A stretch of 64,000 bases of DNA. It comes from Marinobacter sp. F4218 (GTDB lineage Bacteria > Pseudomonadota > Gammaproteobacteria > Pseudomonadales > Oleiphilaceae). Where the stretch lies: assembly GCF_019443085.1 (NCBI RefSeq), contig NZ_JAHZIL010000003.1:1488001-1552000 (forward strand). Reading direction: 5' to 3'. A program made the position numbers and the translations under genes. Below are positions 52,351 to 62,259 of this stretch, in pieces. The first letter of the stretch is position 1. Every line of letters starts with the position of its first letter. The notes below the pieces were generated by a model. It was not told the origin of the DNA and ran no database searches. It was given only the letters and a program-made list of their open reading frames with translations.

Positions 52351-53029
52351 TTGCACCTCCGACCAGCGGCGTACCGCCGGCGACCAACCGACCGTGATCA
52401 AGGGTCAGGGTACGGCGACCCATTTCATTAATCAGGGCAATATCGTGGGTCGCAATCAATACGGTGACACCAACCTGACTGAACTGACCGAACAGATTCA
52501 TGATGTCGGCCGACAGTTCCGGGTCCAGGTTACCGGTGGGCTCGTCCGCCAGCAGTACCGGCGGTTTGTTGACCACGGCCCGGGCAATCCCGACACGCTG
52601 CTGCTCACCGCCGGAGAGCTGCATGGGGTTCATTTTTTCCTTGCTCAGCAACCCAACCTTATCGAGCGCTGCCCGCACCCGGCGACCGGCCTCACGGGGC
52701 GATGCCCCCATAACTTCCAGGGGCATTGCGACGTTGTCGTAGACGGTACGGTCAAACAGTAACTGGTGGTTCTGAAACACCACGCCAATATGACGACGGA
52801 TGTAGGGAATCTGGCGGCGCGGCAGGCGGTTCAGAAGCTGCCCGCCAACGATCAGTTCTCCGGCGCTGGGCCGCTCCATTACCATGATCAGCTTCAGCAG
52901 GGTGCTTTTCCCGGCGCCCGAATGGCCAGTAAGAAACGCCAGCTCACCCCGATCAAGGCCGAAATTGACCTGGCGCAGGGCCGTGTGATCACTGTCGTAT
53001 CGTTTGGTGACCTGACGAAACTCGATCAT
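52340..53029 (-). CDS. ftsE: Cell division ATP-binding protein FtsE
   Basis: A 229-residue ABC ATPase: Walker [15 protein letters not shown], signature [15 protein letters not shown], Walker [15 protein letters not shown] and switch His in IATHD. Order ftsY-ftsE-ftsX-rpoH is the conserved gammaproteobacterial arrangement. It overlaps ftsX. Confidence 0.96.
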   Translation of the reverse strand: MIEFRQVTKRYDSDHTALRQVNFGLDRGELAFLTGHSGAGKSTLLKLIMVMERPSAGELIVGGQLLNRLPRRQIPYIRRHIGVVFQNHQLLFDRTVYDNVAMPLEVMGASPREAGRRVRAALDKVGLLSKEKMNPMQLSGGEQQRVGIARAVVNKPPVLLADEPTGNLDPELSADIMNLFGQFSQVGVTVLIATHDIALINEMGRRTLTLDHGRLVAGGTPLVGGASGH

Positions 53030-53059
53030 GGCTGGCTACTGCTCCGGTAAAGCCGGTGT

Positions 53060-54217
53060 TTAGTCAAAAAGTGCATCCACGAAGGTTTCCGCATCGAAGC
53101 TGCGCAGATCATCCACCTGCTCACCAACGCCGATGAACCGGATGGGCAACTGCAACTGACGGGCAATGGCGAAAACGATACCGCCTTTGGCGGTGCCGTC
53201 CAGCTTCGTCAAAGTGATCCCGCTCACGCCCACAGCCTGCTGGAACACCTGGGCCTGACTCAGGGCGTTCTGCCCGGTCCCGGCATCCAGCACCAACATC
53301 ACCTCGTGAGGCGCGGTGTCATCCAGCTTTTTCATCACCCGGACCACCTTCTCCAGCTCGTTCATGAGGTTGTCCTTGTTCTGCAACCGGCCGGCGGTAT
53401 CGGCGATCACCACGTCGACCTCCCGGGACTTGGCGGACTGGATGGCATCGAAAATGACCGAGGCACTGTCCGCGCCCGAGTGCTGAGCCACGACCGGAAC
53501 GTCGTTGCGCTCACCCCAGACCTGCAACTGCTCGACGGCCGCGGCACGGAAAGTGTCGCCAGCCGCCAGCATGACCGACTTGCCTTCGTTCTGGAACTTT
53601 TTGGTGAGCTTCCCGATGGTGGTGGTTTTGCCGACACCATTCACACCTACCATCAGGATCACGTACGGCCGCTTGCCGGTATCGATCTCCAGAGGTTTGG
53701 TGACATCTTTCAGCAGACCATGCAACTCGCCCCTCAGGGCCTTGCGCAGGGCTTCACCATCCTTGAGCTGATTGCGCTCAAGTTTGTCGGTAAGAGATTC
53801 GATGATCTCCGACGTCGCCGTTACGCCCACGTCCGCCATGAGCAGGGTGGTCTCGATCTCCTCCAGCAGGTCCTCATCGATTTTCTTGGTCAATGAGAAC
53901 AGGTCGGACATGCCGCCGGTCAGGCTTGCTCGTGTCTTGCCCAGTCCCTGCTTGATGCGCTCGACAACGCTGAGCTGCGGCTCCGGCTCGGGTGCGGGCT
54001 CAACTTTTTCCGCAGGCGACGGTTCCGCCGCAACCTCTTGGGCTTCAGGAACTTCCCTCTCAGCCGGCTTGGCCGGTGCTGGACCCTCGGCCACCTCTGG
54101 CTTGCGCTGGGGCACCGGTTTCGGACGCGGCGCACGACTGCGGTTGCCGGCAATCTCCAGAACAAATACGAGCACAAGAAGGGCCAGGAGGCCGATTGAA
54201 ATCCACTCTGCCGTCAT
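53060..54217 (-). CDS. ftsY: Signal recognition particle receptor FtsY
   Basis: A 385-residue GTPase. A short N-terminal hydrophobic segment (LALLVLVFVLEIAG, about 8-22) precedes an acidic Ala/Pro/Glu-rich region (about 25-85), then the NG domain with GVNGVGKTTTIGKL, DTAGRLQNKDNL and TKLDGTAKGG. It docks ribosome-SRP complexes at the membrane. It lies 30 nt upstream of ftsE. Confidence 0.95.
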   Translation of the reverse strand: MTAEWISIGLLALLVLVFVLEIAGNRSRAPRPKPVPQRKPEVAEGPAPAKPAEREVPEAQEVAAEPSPAEKVEPAPEPEPQLSVVERIKQGLGKTRASLTGGMSDLFSLTKKIDEDLLEEIETTLLMADVGVTATSEIIESLTDKLERNQLKDGEALRKALRGELHGLLKDVTKPLEIDTGKRPYVILMVGVNGVGKTTTIGKLTKKFQNEGKSVMLAAGDTFRAAAVEQLQVWGERNDVPVVAQHSGADSASVIFDAIQSAKSREVDVVIADTAGRLQNKDNLMNELEKVVRVMKKLDDTAPHEVMLVLDAGTGQNALSQAQVFQQAVGVSGITLTKLDGTAKGGIVFAIARQLQLPIRFIGVGEQVDDLRSFDAETFVDALFD

Positions 54218-54378
54218 AAAGTCATACCATCAGTCTGAATGGGCGGGACAAATAAAGCCGACATTCTAGCAGACTGTCCCGTTGAAGTGAGGGCCATCGG
54301 AATTATCCCACCCGGCAGCGTTTCAGCTAAGATGCTGTCCGGAAACACTGAATCCGAACTGCTTCTGGAGTTGAGACC

Positions 54379-55029
54379 ATGGCGCGCAGAAAACCCGTTA
54401 GCCGGGGCCCCTTGAACAAGCCTTCCCGCGAAGCAGACCGTACCGGGGCCGGCGTAGGCGAGCTGCGCATCATCGGTGGTGACTGGCGCAGCCGGAAACT
54501 GCGGTTTCCCGACGCCGGTGGCGTGCGACCAACGCCCGCCCGTACCCGTGAAACCCTGTTTAACTGGCTGTCGTTCCAGCTTGCCGGGGCCGACTGCCTT
54601 GACCTTTTTGCCGGTTCCGGCGCACTGGGACTGGAGGCTCTGTCCCGCGGCGCCGGCAGCGCGACCCTGGTCGACCACACCCCGGCCCTTGCCCGGGCCC
54701 TTCGTGACAACCTTCGCCTGCTCAAATCGGATAAAGGAGAGGTGGTCTGTGCCAGCGTGGACACCTACCTCACTCATCGCGACCGCCCGCCATTCGACGT
54801 CATTTTCATGGACCCGCCATTCCGGCAGGGTTGGCTGGAGCGAATTCTTCCACTGCTGGATGAGCAGGGTTGGCTAAAACCGCGCGGCTGGATTTACATC
54901 GAACACGAAAGTGACATTGCCACACCGGCGGTGCCCGCCCACTGGCACCTTCATCGCGAGAAAACCGCAGGTCAGGTCACCTACTGCCTGTTCCGGGTGC
55001 AGCCCGCCGAGCCGGAGACTACTGCCTAA
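54379..55029 (+). CDS. rsmD: 16S rRNA guanine-966 N2-methyltransferase RsmD
   Basis: A 216-residue SAM methyltransferase: RIIGGDWRSRKL near residue 30, the RPTPARTRETLFNWL block, motif I DLFAGSGALGLEALSRG and catalytic DPPF. It methylates G966 of 16S rRNA. It is divergent from ftsY, as in many gammaproteobacteria. Confidence 0.95.
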   Translation: MARRKPVSRGPLNKPSREADRTGAGVGELRIIGGDWRSRKLRFPDAGGVRPTPARTRETLFNWLSFQLAGADCLDLFAGSGALGLEALSRGAGSATLVDHTPALARALRDNLRLLKSDKGEVVCASVDTYLTHRDRPPFDVIFMDPPFRQGWLERILPLLDEQGWLKPRGWIYIEHESDIATPAVPAHWHLHREKTAGQVTYCLFRVQPAEPETTA

Positions 55030-55058
55030 ACGCCGCAGCATGAGCCCTCCAGCCACAA

Positions 55059-55082
55059 AAAACCCCGCCGAAGCGGGGTTTT
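55059..55082. terminator. Bidirectional terminator between rsmD and the desaturase gene
   Basis: AAAACCCCGC and GCGGGGTTTT form a 10-bp stem with a CGAA tetraloop, with A- and T-runs on either side. Both converging genes end within about 30 nt of it. Confidence 0.9.
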
Positions 55083-55085
55083 CAA

Positions 55086-56264
55086 TCAGGCGGCAGGCCT
55101 GAGGGAGTAGGCGCGAAGGTGCTCGGCAAACTCCTCCAGGTAACGGATGCCGCTGGCTTCCGCTTCCCTGCACCATTTCATCAGCGCATTCAGTTTTTCC
55201 TGGGGCTTGAGCCCTCGCTGACGCCATAGCGCCTGAAGTTCATGACTCTTTTCATACAGCTGGCGAAGCATGGCGTTACGCTCCAGCACAGACTCCAGGG
55301 TCTCCTTCTCCTTCGGATGGATCAGGGAGACCTCCCGGGACAGCAGCTGTTTCAGCTTGCGATACCGGGGCCGGATCTCATCGTCCATCAGTGCCTTCTG
55401 CTGCCGCAGAGCCGGTTCCATCACCCGCTTGCGATACTGCCGCATGATGTCAAACCGGTTATTGGCGATGGCCTGCACCGTTTCCACATCCACATCCTGC
55501 TTGCCCGGCACGTGGTGGGCAATCGGACGATAACCCTTGGGCTTGGCCAGACCGAACAGCTGGAACAGGCGGATATAGCCCCAGCCGATATCGAATTCGT
55601 ACCAGCGCCTGGAAAGCTTGGAGGAGTTGGGGTAGGTGTGGTGGTTGTTGTGCAGCTCCTCGCCGCCAATCAGGATGCCCAGCGGTGAAATATTACGGGC
55701 ATTGTCGGCGCATTCGAAATTACGGTAACCGAACCAGTGGCCGATACCATTAACCACACCGGCAGCCCAGACCGGAATCCACATCATCTGAAGCGCCCAG
55801 ATCCAGATGCCGTTAACACCGAACAGCGCCAGATCAAGCCCGGCCATCAACATGACACCCAACATCTTGTAACGGCTGTAGACGTTGCGCTCGATCCAGT
55901 CTTCCGGAGTGCGCTGGCCGTAACGCTCCAGGGTTTCCGGAGTAGCGGCGGTGGCGTAGAGCTCGGCACCTTCGAACAAGACCTTCCTGATCCCAAGAAC
56001 TACAGGACTGTGGGGATCTTCCTCGGTTTCGCACTTGGCGTGGTGTTTGCGGTGGATGGCCGTCCACTCCTTGGTGTTCTGGGCGGTGGTCATCCAGAGC
56101 CAGAACCGGAAGAAGTGCTTGAGCACCGGATGCAGGTCCAGCGAATTGTGGGCCGAATGGCGATGCAAATAAAGCGTAACACTAACGATGGTGATATGGG
56201 TCATGCCCAGGGCAACAAGAATCAGCTGCATCACCGACAGGTCAAGAAGACCGTTAAACCACAT
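55086..56264 (-). CDS. Membrane fatty acid desaturase (acyl-CoA delta-9 type)
   Basis: A 392-residue membrane enzyme with three His boxes: HRHSAH (near residue 34), HRKHH (near 72) and HNNHH (near 207), and several hydrophobic segments (8-28, 130-170). It introduces a double bond in long-chain fatty acids and probably tunes membrane fluidity. The C-terminal 150 residues are a charged extension (REVSLIHPKEKETLE) that is longer than in typical desaturases. Confidence 0.92.
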   Translation of the reverse strand: MWFNGLLDLSVMQLILVALGMTHITIVSVTLYLHRHSAHNSLDLHPVLKHFFRFWLWMTTAQNTKEWTAIHRKHHAKCETEEDPHSPVVLGIRKVLFEGAELYATAATPETLERYGQRTPEDWIERNVYSRYKMLGVMLMAGLDLALFGVNGIWIWALQMMWIPVWAAGVVNGIGHWFGYRNFECADNARNISPLGILIGGEELHNNHHTYPNSSKLSRRWYEFDIGWGYIRLFQLFGLAKPKGYRPIAHHVPGKQDVDVETVQAIANNRFDIMRQYRKRVMEPALRQQKALMDDEIRPRYRKLKQLLSREVSLIHPKEKETLESVLERNAMLRQLYEKSHELQALWRQRGLKPQEKLNALMKWCREAEASGIRYLEEFAEHLRAYSLRPAA

Positions 56265-56494
56265 ATAAATTCCTCAATTCAATTCAGCGGCTTGCACCAC
56301 CTCGAAAGGCACGACGAAAGGGATTATTCGACTTTCGACTGAAATAACAAACCATCCCTGTCACTTTAGCGTACGCCTGTTCGCTGCCACAACAGCATTT
56401 GGCTGCAAATTTGTTACTAATTACACTTAGTCTGTTTATTGCCCCACGGCCAGCATGCTGACCAACGATCGTTTTCCGCCCGGAGTACCGCCGA

Positions 56495-57307
56495 GTGCCT
56501 GAATTACCCGAAGTTGAAACCACGCGACGTGGCATTGCCCCCCATTGCGAGGGCCAGACCATTACCCGGGTTACCGTTCGCAATCCCAGCTTGCGCTGGC
56601 CGGTACCCGACGATCTGGTCCAACGGCTGGAAGGCCAGATCATCCGCACTGTCGACCGACGGGCGAAGTATCTGTTCCTGAACCTGGACGGCGGCACCGT
56701 GATCGTGCACCTGGGCATGTCCGGCAGCCTGCGCGTGATTACGGAGGACACCCCACCCCTGGCCCACGACCACGTTGAACTGGGTTTAGCTTCGGGAGTA
56801 ACTCTGCGGTTCAATGACCCACGGCGCTTCGGATGCTGGCTTTGGGCCGATGCGGCGGAGCACCATCCGCTGATTGCCAGCCTGGGGCCTGAACCGTTGT
56901 CACCCGAGTTCAACGGGCCGCTGCTGTACCGCCTCTCCCGAGGCAAACAGACACCCGTCAAGGCCTTTATCATGGACAGTCATGTGGTCGTGGGGGTGGG
57001 CAACATCTACGCCAACGAGGCCCTGTACAAGGCCGGCATCCACCCCAAAAGAAAGGCCGGGCGCATCAGCCTGGACCGTTACCACCGACTTGCCGACGCG
57101 ATCCGCGAAACCCTCAGTGCCGCCATTCTCATGGGCGGAACCACCTTGCGGGATTTTGTGAATAGCGACGGCAAACCCGGCTATTTTGCCCAGTCCCTGC
57201 TGGTGTATGGCCGCCCCGATGAGCCCTGTCGGGAGTGCCTCAGACCGCTAAAAGAAATTCGCATGAACAACCGCTCCACCGTCTACTGCCCTCGCTGTCA
57301 GCGGTAA
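56495..57307 (+). CDS. mutM: Formamidopyrimidine-DNA glycosylase MutM (Fpg)
   Basis: A 270-residue bifunctional glycosylase/lyase. N-terminal Pro-Glu (after start processing) is the catalytic nucleophile and acid: PELPEVET. The DNA-binding block [14 protein letters not shown] and the zinc finger CRECLRPL ... CPRCQR close the protein. Start GTG 56495. It removes 8-oxoguanine. Divergent from the desaturase gene with a 230-bp gap. Confidence 0.96.
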   Translation: MPELPEVETTRRGIAPHCEGQTITRVTVRNPSLRWPVPDDLVQRLEGQIIRTVDRRAKYLFLNLDGGTVIVHLGMSGSLRVITEDTPPLAHDHVELGLASGVTLRFNDPRRFGCWLWADAAEHHPLIASLGPEPLSPEFNGPLLYRLSRGKQTPVKAFIMDSHVVVGVGNIYANEALYKAGIHPKRKAGRISLDRYHRLADAIRETLSAAILMGGTTLRDFVNSDGKPGYFAQSLLVYGRPDEPCRECLRPLKEIRMNNRSTVYCPRCQR

Positions 57308-57476
57308 AACTCGGCACAAACGCACAATTTGCAACGAAAAACCGTTTGAAAATACGTAAATATGATTCATAGTTAACAGAGAAATCATGTCCCTCGTTTA
57401 CACTGGGCAAGTATATTGAGCGCTCAAACCGGCGCGGCCGGAACCCCAAGGGCCGATTAGTTCAGGAGACAGTACA

Positions 57477-57809
57477 ATGACCCGCAAGATTTCCCGCACA
57501 TTGATGGCCACGCTGGCCGCCTGCCTGATGGCATTCTCTTCCGTTGGGCACGCTCGCGCCGTGGACGAAACCCCCTCGGCCCTGGCCATGACCGGTGATG
57601 CCATTTTCGCCCGCCCGGTTCTGTTTGCCACCACCATTATTGGCAGTGCCGTGTACCTGGTATCCCTGCCGTTTTCACTGTTGGGCGGCAACGCCGGTGA
57701 AGCGGGCGAAGTGCTGGTCATGGGCCCGGCCAAAGCGACGTTTGTACGTTGCCTGGGCTGCTCCCGAACTGGCCGCAAACCGGAATCGGTCGAACAGACC
57801 AGCAACTGA
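57477..57809 (+). CDS. Small exported/membrane protein
   Basis: A 110-residue product with a signal-like N-terminus ending VGHARAVD (about 1-27) and one membrane-like helix FATTIIGSAVYLVSLPFSLLG. Two Cys (RCLGCSR) lie near the end and might bind metal or form a disulfide. An AGGAGA RBS lies 9 nt before ATG. No family recognised with confidence. Confidence 0.7.
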   Translation: MTRKISRTLMATLAACLMAFSSVGHARAVDETPSALAMTGDAIFARPVLFATTIIGSAVYLVSLPFSLLGGNAGEAGEVLVMGPAKATFVRCLGCSRTGRKPESVEQTSN

Positions 57810-57859
57810 TCCGCCCCGGATCCGTACTATCCCGGCTTGCCAAGGCCGGGCTTCTCCGG

Positions 57860-57889
57860 CAGCCTGAAGTAAATTCTTCAGGCTGTTTT
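57860..57889 (+). terminator. Hairpin terminator ending just before yrfG
   Basis: CAGCCTGAAG and CTTCAGGCTG form a 10-bp stem with a 6-nt loop, followed by TTTTGGTT. It ends about 9 nt before the yrfG ATG, so it both terminates the preceding gene and covers the yrfG ribosome binding region. Confidence 0.8.
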
Positions 57890-57893
57890 GGTT

Positions 57894-58583
57894 ATGGTGG
57901 ATTGGTCTTCCCTCGACACTGTGTTCCTCGATATGGACGGGACACTGCTTGATCTGCACTTTGACAACTACTTCTGGCTGGAACACCTGCCCAGGCGTTA
58001 CGCCGAGCAAAACGACCTTGCACCTCAGGCTGCGAAAGATCATCTGATCCCCATGATCATGGCCGAACGCGGCTCCCTGAACTGGTACTGCACCGACTAC
58101 TGGAGCGACCGGCTCGCATTGGATATTACCGGTCTCAAGGCCGAGGTCGGCGACCGCATTGGCTATCGCCCGCACGTCGTTGATTTCCTTGACGCCCTGG
58201 AGGCGTCCGGCCTGCACTCGGTGATTGTCACCAATTGTCACCCGGATCCACTTCGACTGAAACTCGAACGCACCGGACTGGATGGCCGCGTCGACGCTAT
58301 CGTATCCAGCCATCATTTGGGCAAGGCAAAGGAACACCCGGAATTCTGGCACGACCTGCAACAGCGGGTGCCCTACCGGGCCAGCTCAACCCTCATGGTG
58401 GACGACAGTTTCCCGGTTCTGGAGAGCGCCCGCAGAGCCGGCATTGCCCAGTGCCTTGCCGTTTTGGCGCCAGACAGCCAGCGGGAGGCAAACGCACATC
58501 ATCCGGAGATTCCAGGCATATATCACTTTGATGAACTGCTTCCGGCGCTGCGTGAGCGCCAATCTGTGCCATCCGGCCAGTGA
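57894..58583 (+). CDS. yrfG: GMP/IMP nucleotidase YrfG (HAD family)
   Basis: A 229-residue HAD phosphatase. Motif I is DMDGTLLD near residues 14-21, motif II VTNCH, motif III region with Lys in LGKAKEHPEF and motif IV VDDSFPVLE. It dephosphorylates purine mononucleotides. Start ATG 57894; TTG 57888 is an alternative. Order yrfG-hslR-hslO-pckA matches enterobacteria. Confidence 0.9.
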   Translation: MVDWSSLDTVFLDMDGTLLDLHFDNYFWLEHLPRRYAEQNDLAPQAAKDHLIPMIMAERGSLNWYCTDYWSDRLALDITGLKAEVGDRIGYRPHVVDFLDALEASGLHSVIVTNCHPDPLRLKLERTGLDGRVDAIVSSHHLGKAKEHPEFWHDLQQRVPYRASSTLMVDDSFPVLESARRAGIAQCLAVLAPDSQREANAHHPEIPGIYHFDELLPALRERQSVPSGQ

Positions 58584-58589
58584 GCGGGT

Positions 58590-58595
58590 TATAAT
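58590..58595 (+). promoter_or_regulatory. Candidate -10 box upstream of hslR
   Basis: TATAAT is a perfect -10 hexamer 30 nt before the hslR ATG, but the -35 at the 17-nt spacing (TGCCAT) is poor and overlaps the end of yrfG. It does not look like a sigma-32 promoter. Confidence 0.4.
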
Positions 58596-58624
58596 CACAG
58601 TATACGCTCATCAGGTGAGGAGAC

Positions 58625-59032
58625 ATGACGGCATCCACCGCTGACGAACAACGTGTAAGACTCGACAAATGGCTCTGGGCGGCACGCTTTTACAAAACCC
58701 GCACCCTGGCCAAAGAAGCCATCGAAGGCGGTAAGGTTCACTACAACAGCCAACGGTGCAAACCCGGCAAGGTAGTGGAAACCGGTGCCCGAGTGACCCT
58801 GCGGCTGGGTTGGCAGGAAAAGGTGGTGATCATTGATGACATCAGCGATCGTCGCCGGGCTGCGCCCGAAGCCCAGAAGCTATACCACGAGACCGAAGAC
58901 AGCGTAAAAAAACGCGAAGATCTGGCCTGGCAACGGAAAACGATGCAGGCCGCGCAGTTACCACCAGCGCGTCGACCGTCCAAGAAGGACCGTCGAGACA
59001 TCCAGCGCTTCCGTGAGCAAAACAACATCTGA
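58625..59032 (+). CDS. hslR: Heat shock protein 15 (ribosome-associated, HslR)
   Basis: A 135-residue basic protein. The S4 RNA-binding domain spans residues about 9-70 (VRLDKWLWAARFYKTRTLAKEAI, shown in part). It binds stalled 50S subunits carrying nascent chains. GGAGAC RBS before ATG. The C-terminal tail is lysine/arginine-rich (RPSKKDRRDIQRF). Confidence 0.94.
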   Translation: MTASTADEQRVRLDKWLWAARFYKTRTLAKEAIEGGKVHYNSQRCKPGKVVETGARVTLRLGWQEKVVIIDDISDRRRAAPEAQKLYHETEDSVKKREDLAWQRKTMQAAQLPPARRPSKKDRRDIQRFREQNNI

Positions 59033-59115
59033 GTCCTTTCAGAATGCCCCGCGACCGTCACGGGGTGCGCGATTGAATCGAATTCAGCAGTCAGCATTAT
59101 TTCAGGAGATACACC

Positions 59116-59970
59116 ATGGCATCCCGTGACCAATTCCAGCGCTTTATCTTCGAGGACAGCCAAGTCCGGGGCGCCTGGGTACAGCTGGATGAAAGCTACC
59201 GGGAGATCGGCAGCCAGGCACCCTACCCCGAATCGATCCGGGATTTGCTCGGTGAGGCGCTCGTTGCGAGTGTCCTGATGAGCAGCACCCTGAAGTTTGA
59301 AGGCACCCTGTCACTTCAGGCACAGGGGGAAGGACCTCTTCGAACCCTGATGGCAGAGTGCAGTCACGACCGCCACATCCGGGGCTTGGCACGGTTCGAT
59401 GAACACGCCATGAGCGAGGAAGACTTTCACAACCTGCTGGGCGAGGGACGGATGGCCATCACCATCACTCCCAACAGGGGCAACCGTTATCAGGGCGTGG
59501 TTCCCCGGGAGGAGGGCAGCCTGGCCGGCTGCCTTGAGGAATACTTCGAACGCTCTGAACAGATTTCCACCAGTCTGATCCTGTTTGCCGACGAAAACCG
59601 TGCAGCCGGGCTCTTGCTCCAGCGCCTTCCCGGCGCCACCGACGGTGATAATGACCTCTGGGATCGCGTGAACCACCTGGCACGCACGGTTGAAGAGTCA
59701 GAACTCCTGGAACTGGACAGCGAAACCGTGCTCCACCGCCTGTTCCACGAGGAAACCGTACGCCTGTTTGATCCGGAAACCGTTGCGTTCCGCTGCAGCT
59801 GCTCGCGGGAGCGTACCCTGGGTGCCCTGGAGGCGATTGGCAAGGATGAGTGCTACAGTATCCTCGACGAGCAAGGCCAGATCGATATGGACTGCCAGTT
59901 CTGCCACGCTCACTATCGCTTCGATAGAAATGATATTGACCATCTTTTCACCGGTCATACGCTACACTAG
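59116..59970 (+). CDS. hslO: Redox-regulated chaperone Hsp33
   Basis: A 284-residue chaperone activated by oxidative unfolding. The C-terminal zinc/redox switch has RCSCSRER and, 30 residues on, DCQFCH, giving the CxC and CxxC pairs. The N-terminal core matches Hsp33 (FEGTLSLQAQGEGPLRTL). AGGAGA RBS before ATG 59116. It follows hslR, as in E. coli. Confidence 0.95.
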   Translation: MASRDQFQRFIFEDSQVRGAWVQLDESYREIGSQAPYPESIRDLLGEALVASVLMSSTLKFEGTLSLQAQGEGPLRTLMAECSHDRHIRGLARFDEHAMSEEDFHNLLGEGRMAITITPNRGNRYQGVVPREEGSLAGCLEEYFERSEQISTSLILFADENRAAGLLLQRLPGATDGDNDLWDRVNHLARTVEESELLELDSETVLHRLFHEETVRLFDPETVAFRCSCSRERTLGALEAIGKDECYSILDEQGQIDMDCQFCHAHYRFDRNDIDHLFTGHTLH

Positions 59971-60039
59971 AAGCTTTCCAGATGGCCCGAAAGCCAGTCA
60001 TGACGGGTCGTTAAGGTTATCGTTTTTTATAGGCGTCTC

Positions 60040-60048
60040 TGGCATAAT
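60040..60048 (+). promoter_or_regulatory. Candidate extended -10 promoter upstream of pckA
   Basis: TGGCATAAT fits an extended -10 element about 96 nt before the pckA start; no clear -35 is visible. Low confidence. Confidence 0.3.
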
Positions 60049-60143
60049 AGCGCGCCTGAATTGACCCGATTGTTCAGATTTCCGCCAAGTTAATGGGGGG
60101 CGGCCCGAGCAATCACGAAGACATTCCCAAGGGCGAGGTCGAA

Positions 60144-61676
60144 GTGAGCAACACTTATAATGATCTGAGTACAGCACGACTGGTCGAGCTGGCACTGGCA
60201 CGTAACGAAGGCCAATTGGCTTCCAACGGCTCACTGGTTGTGAAAACCGGCGAGCGGACTGGCCGGTCTCCCATGGACCGATATATCGTCGAAGAACCGA
60301 GTACCGCCGACGATATTCACTGGGGACCAATCAACCGCCCATTCGACGCCGACAAGTTCGACGCCCTCTGGGATCGTGTTGAAGCCTACATCGCCGAAAA
60401 AGACCAGTTCGTTTCCAACGTCCACGTCGGCTCAGATCCAGAGCACTATCTGCCAGTCAAGATGACCACCGAGACCGCCTGGCAGAACCTCTTTGGCCGT
60501 AACCTGTTCATCCGCCCGGACAGCTACAATCCGTCTGACAAACAGGAATGGCAGATTCTGAACGCCGCCAACTTTGAGTGCGATCCGGAGCGTGACGGCA
60601 CCAACAGCAACGGCTGCGTGATGATCAACTTCGCCAAACGCAAGGTCCTGCTGGCCGGCATGCATTACGCGGGCGAAATGAAGAAAGCGATGTTCTCCGT
60701 GCAGAACTTCCTGTTGCCCGAGAAAGACGTGCTGCCCATGCACTGCTCGGCCAATGTCGGTGAAGACGGCCAGACCTGCCTGTTTTTCGGTCTCTCCGGC
60801 ACCGGAAAGACCACCCTCTCCGCGGATCCGCACCGCTTCCTGATCGGTGACGATGAGCATGGCTGGGGCCCGGGCACAGTCTTCAACATTGAAGGCGGCT
60901 GCTACGCCAAGTGCATTGATCTTTCCCGGAAGAACGAGCCGATCATCTGGGACGCCATCCGGTTCGGTGCGATCGTTGAGAATGTAGCCATCGACCCGGA
61001 GACCCGCGAGCCGGATTACACCGACGTCTCCCTCACGGAGAACTCCCGCTGCGCCTACCCGCTCGAACACGTCGAGAAGCGCGTGCTCGAAAACCGGGCC
61101 GGTGAGCCGTCACACATTGTCTTCCTGACCTGCGACATGACCGGCGTACTGCCTCCCGTGTCCATTTTGTCCAAGGAAGCAGCGGCCTACCACTTCCTGA
61201 GCGGTTACACCGCTCTGGTGGGCTCCACCGAGATGGGCTCGTCCTCCAAGCTGAAGTCCACGTTCTCCACCTGCTTCGGCGCCCCGTTCTTCCCGCGTCC
61301 GGCCGGCGTCTACGCAGAGCTTCTGATGAAGCGGATGGACGAATTCGGCAGCAAGGTGTTCCTGGTCAACACCGGCTGGACCGGCGGACCTTACGGCGAA
61401 GGCAGCCGATTCAGCATCCCGACTACGCGGGCGATCATTGCCGCGATCCAGAACGGCGATCTCGATGACGCAGAAACCGAGCATCTGCCGGCGCTGAACC
61501 TGGACGTTCCCAAGCACGTACCGGGCGTAGATTCCGCGTTGTTGAACCCGCGCAATACCTGGGTAAGCCCGGACTATTACGACGGCAAGGCGGAAGAGCT
61601 GATTGCCCAGTTCGTCGACAACTTCAAGAAGTTCGACGTTTCTGACGCGATTGTTGAGGCTGGCCCGAAGCTCTGA
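60144..61676 (+). CDS. pckA: Phosphoenolpyruvate carboxykinase (ATP)
   Basis: A 510-residue enzyme converting oxaloacetate and ATP to phosphoenolpyruvate, first step of gluconeogenesis. I use GTG 60144 ([13 protein letters not shown]), because it follows an AAGGGCGAGG RBS and matches the family N-terminus; a frame from 60093 would add 17 unrelated residues. Kinase-1 motif [14 protein letters not shown], the R-site [14 protein letters not shown], and [13 protein letters not shown] are visible. Confidence 0.94.
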   Translation: MSNTYNDLSTARLVELALARNEGQLASNGSLVVKTGERTGRSPMDRYIVEEPSTADDIHWGPINRPFDADKFDALWDRVEAYIAEKDQFVSNVHVGSDPEHYLPVKMTTETAWQNLFGRNLFIRPDSYNPSDKQEWQILNAANFECDPERDGTNSNGCVMINFAKRKVLLAGMHYAGEMKKAMFSVQNFLLPEKDVLPMHCSANVGEDGQTCLFFGLSGTGKTTLSADPHRFLIGDDEHGWGPGTVFNIEGGCYAKCIDLSRKNEPIIWDAIRFGAIVENVAIDPETREPDYTDVSLTENSRCAYPLEHVEKRVLENRAGEPSHIVFLTCDMTGVLPPVSILSKEAAAYHFLSGYTALVGSTEMGSSSKLKSTFSTCFGAPFFPRPAGVYAELLMKRMDEFGSKVFLVNTGWTGGPYGEGSRFSIPTTRAIIAAIQNGDLDDAETEHLPALNLDVPKHVPGVDSALLNPRNTWVSPDYYDGKAEELIAQFVDNFKKFDVSDAIVEAGPKL

Positions 61677-61693
61677 GGCCGAGTCTGATTCCG

Positions 61694-61725
61694 AAAAGCG
61701 CCCGGCGAGAGCCCGGCGCTTTTTT
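61694..61725 (+). terminator. Intrinsic terminator of pckA
   Basis: AAAAGCGCC and GGCGCTTTT form a 9-bp stem with an inner GGC/GCC extension and a T-run to 61725. It lies 18 nt after the pckA stop. Confidence 0.9.
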
Positions 61726-61855
61726 CATGGCCAGCGAACATCCGACGCGGCGAGCACAATCAGTGAACAGCTGGCGATACCCTTGGGCTGCAGGTTTATG
61801 GCACAGTGGAACATTGCCGGACAGCTTCTTCATTATTTCAAAACACGGTGATGCT

Positions 61856-62134
61856 ATGAAAGAAACCCTTCGACAGCTTTGCTCGCCAATACTCAAGCCG
61901 CTGGAGTCAGGGGATGTTGGTCCCAATTACAAAGCCTCTCACCGAACCATCCTCAACGTGGTGGGCGCGCTGTTCCTGACGCTCTCGACGGTTTCAGCGG
62001 CCGCACTGGTCTTTACAGGGCAGCTTGGCGCGCTTGTTCCGGTCCTGGTCTTTCTGGGCATTGGCGGTCTCTCGTTAATCGTTGGAACTCTGGGGACGGA
62101 TGCCGCGGTTTCCCGAATGTGGGGCAACCGCTAA
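61856..62134 (+). CDS. Small two-helix membrane protein
   Basis: A 92-residue protein. ATG 61856 gives MKETLRQLCSPILKPL; the longer frame lacks support. Two hydrophobic segments (about 32-52 and 58-77) form a membrane hairpin. No domain recognised and no partner evident. Confidence 0.65.
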   Translation: MKETLRQLCSPILKPLESGDVGPNYKASHRTILNVVGALFLTLSTVSAAALVFTGQLGALVPVLVFLGIGGLSLIVGTLGTDAAVSRMWGNR

Positions 62135-62259
62135 AGCCCGGCACCTTTGGTGCCTTGTCTGGAACCGGAAACCCTCCGATCTGTCTAATATTTGGGTGTG
62201 GAATAAAAGGTTATTCTGAATGCACGTTTTGATGTCGTGTCTCGGATAAGGAGACGGGC

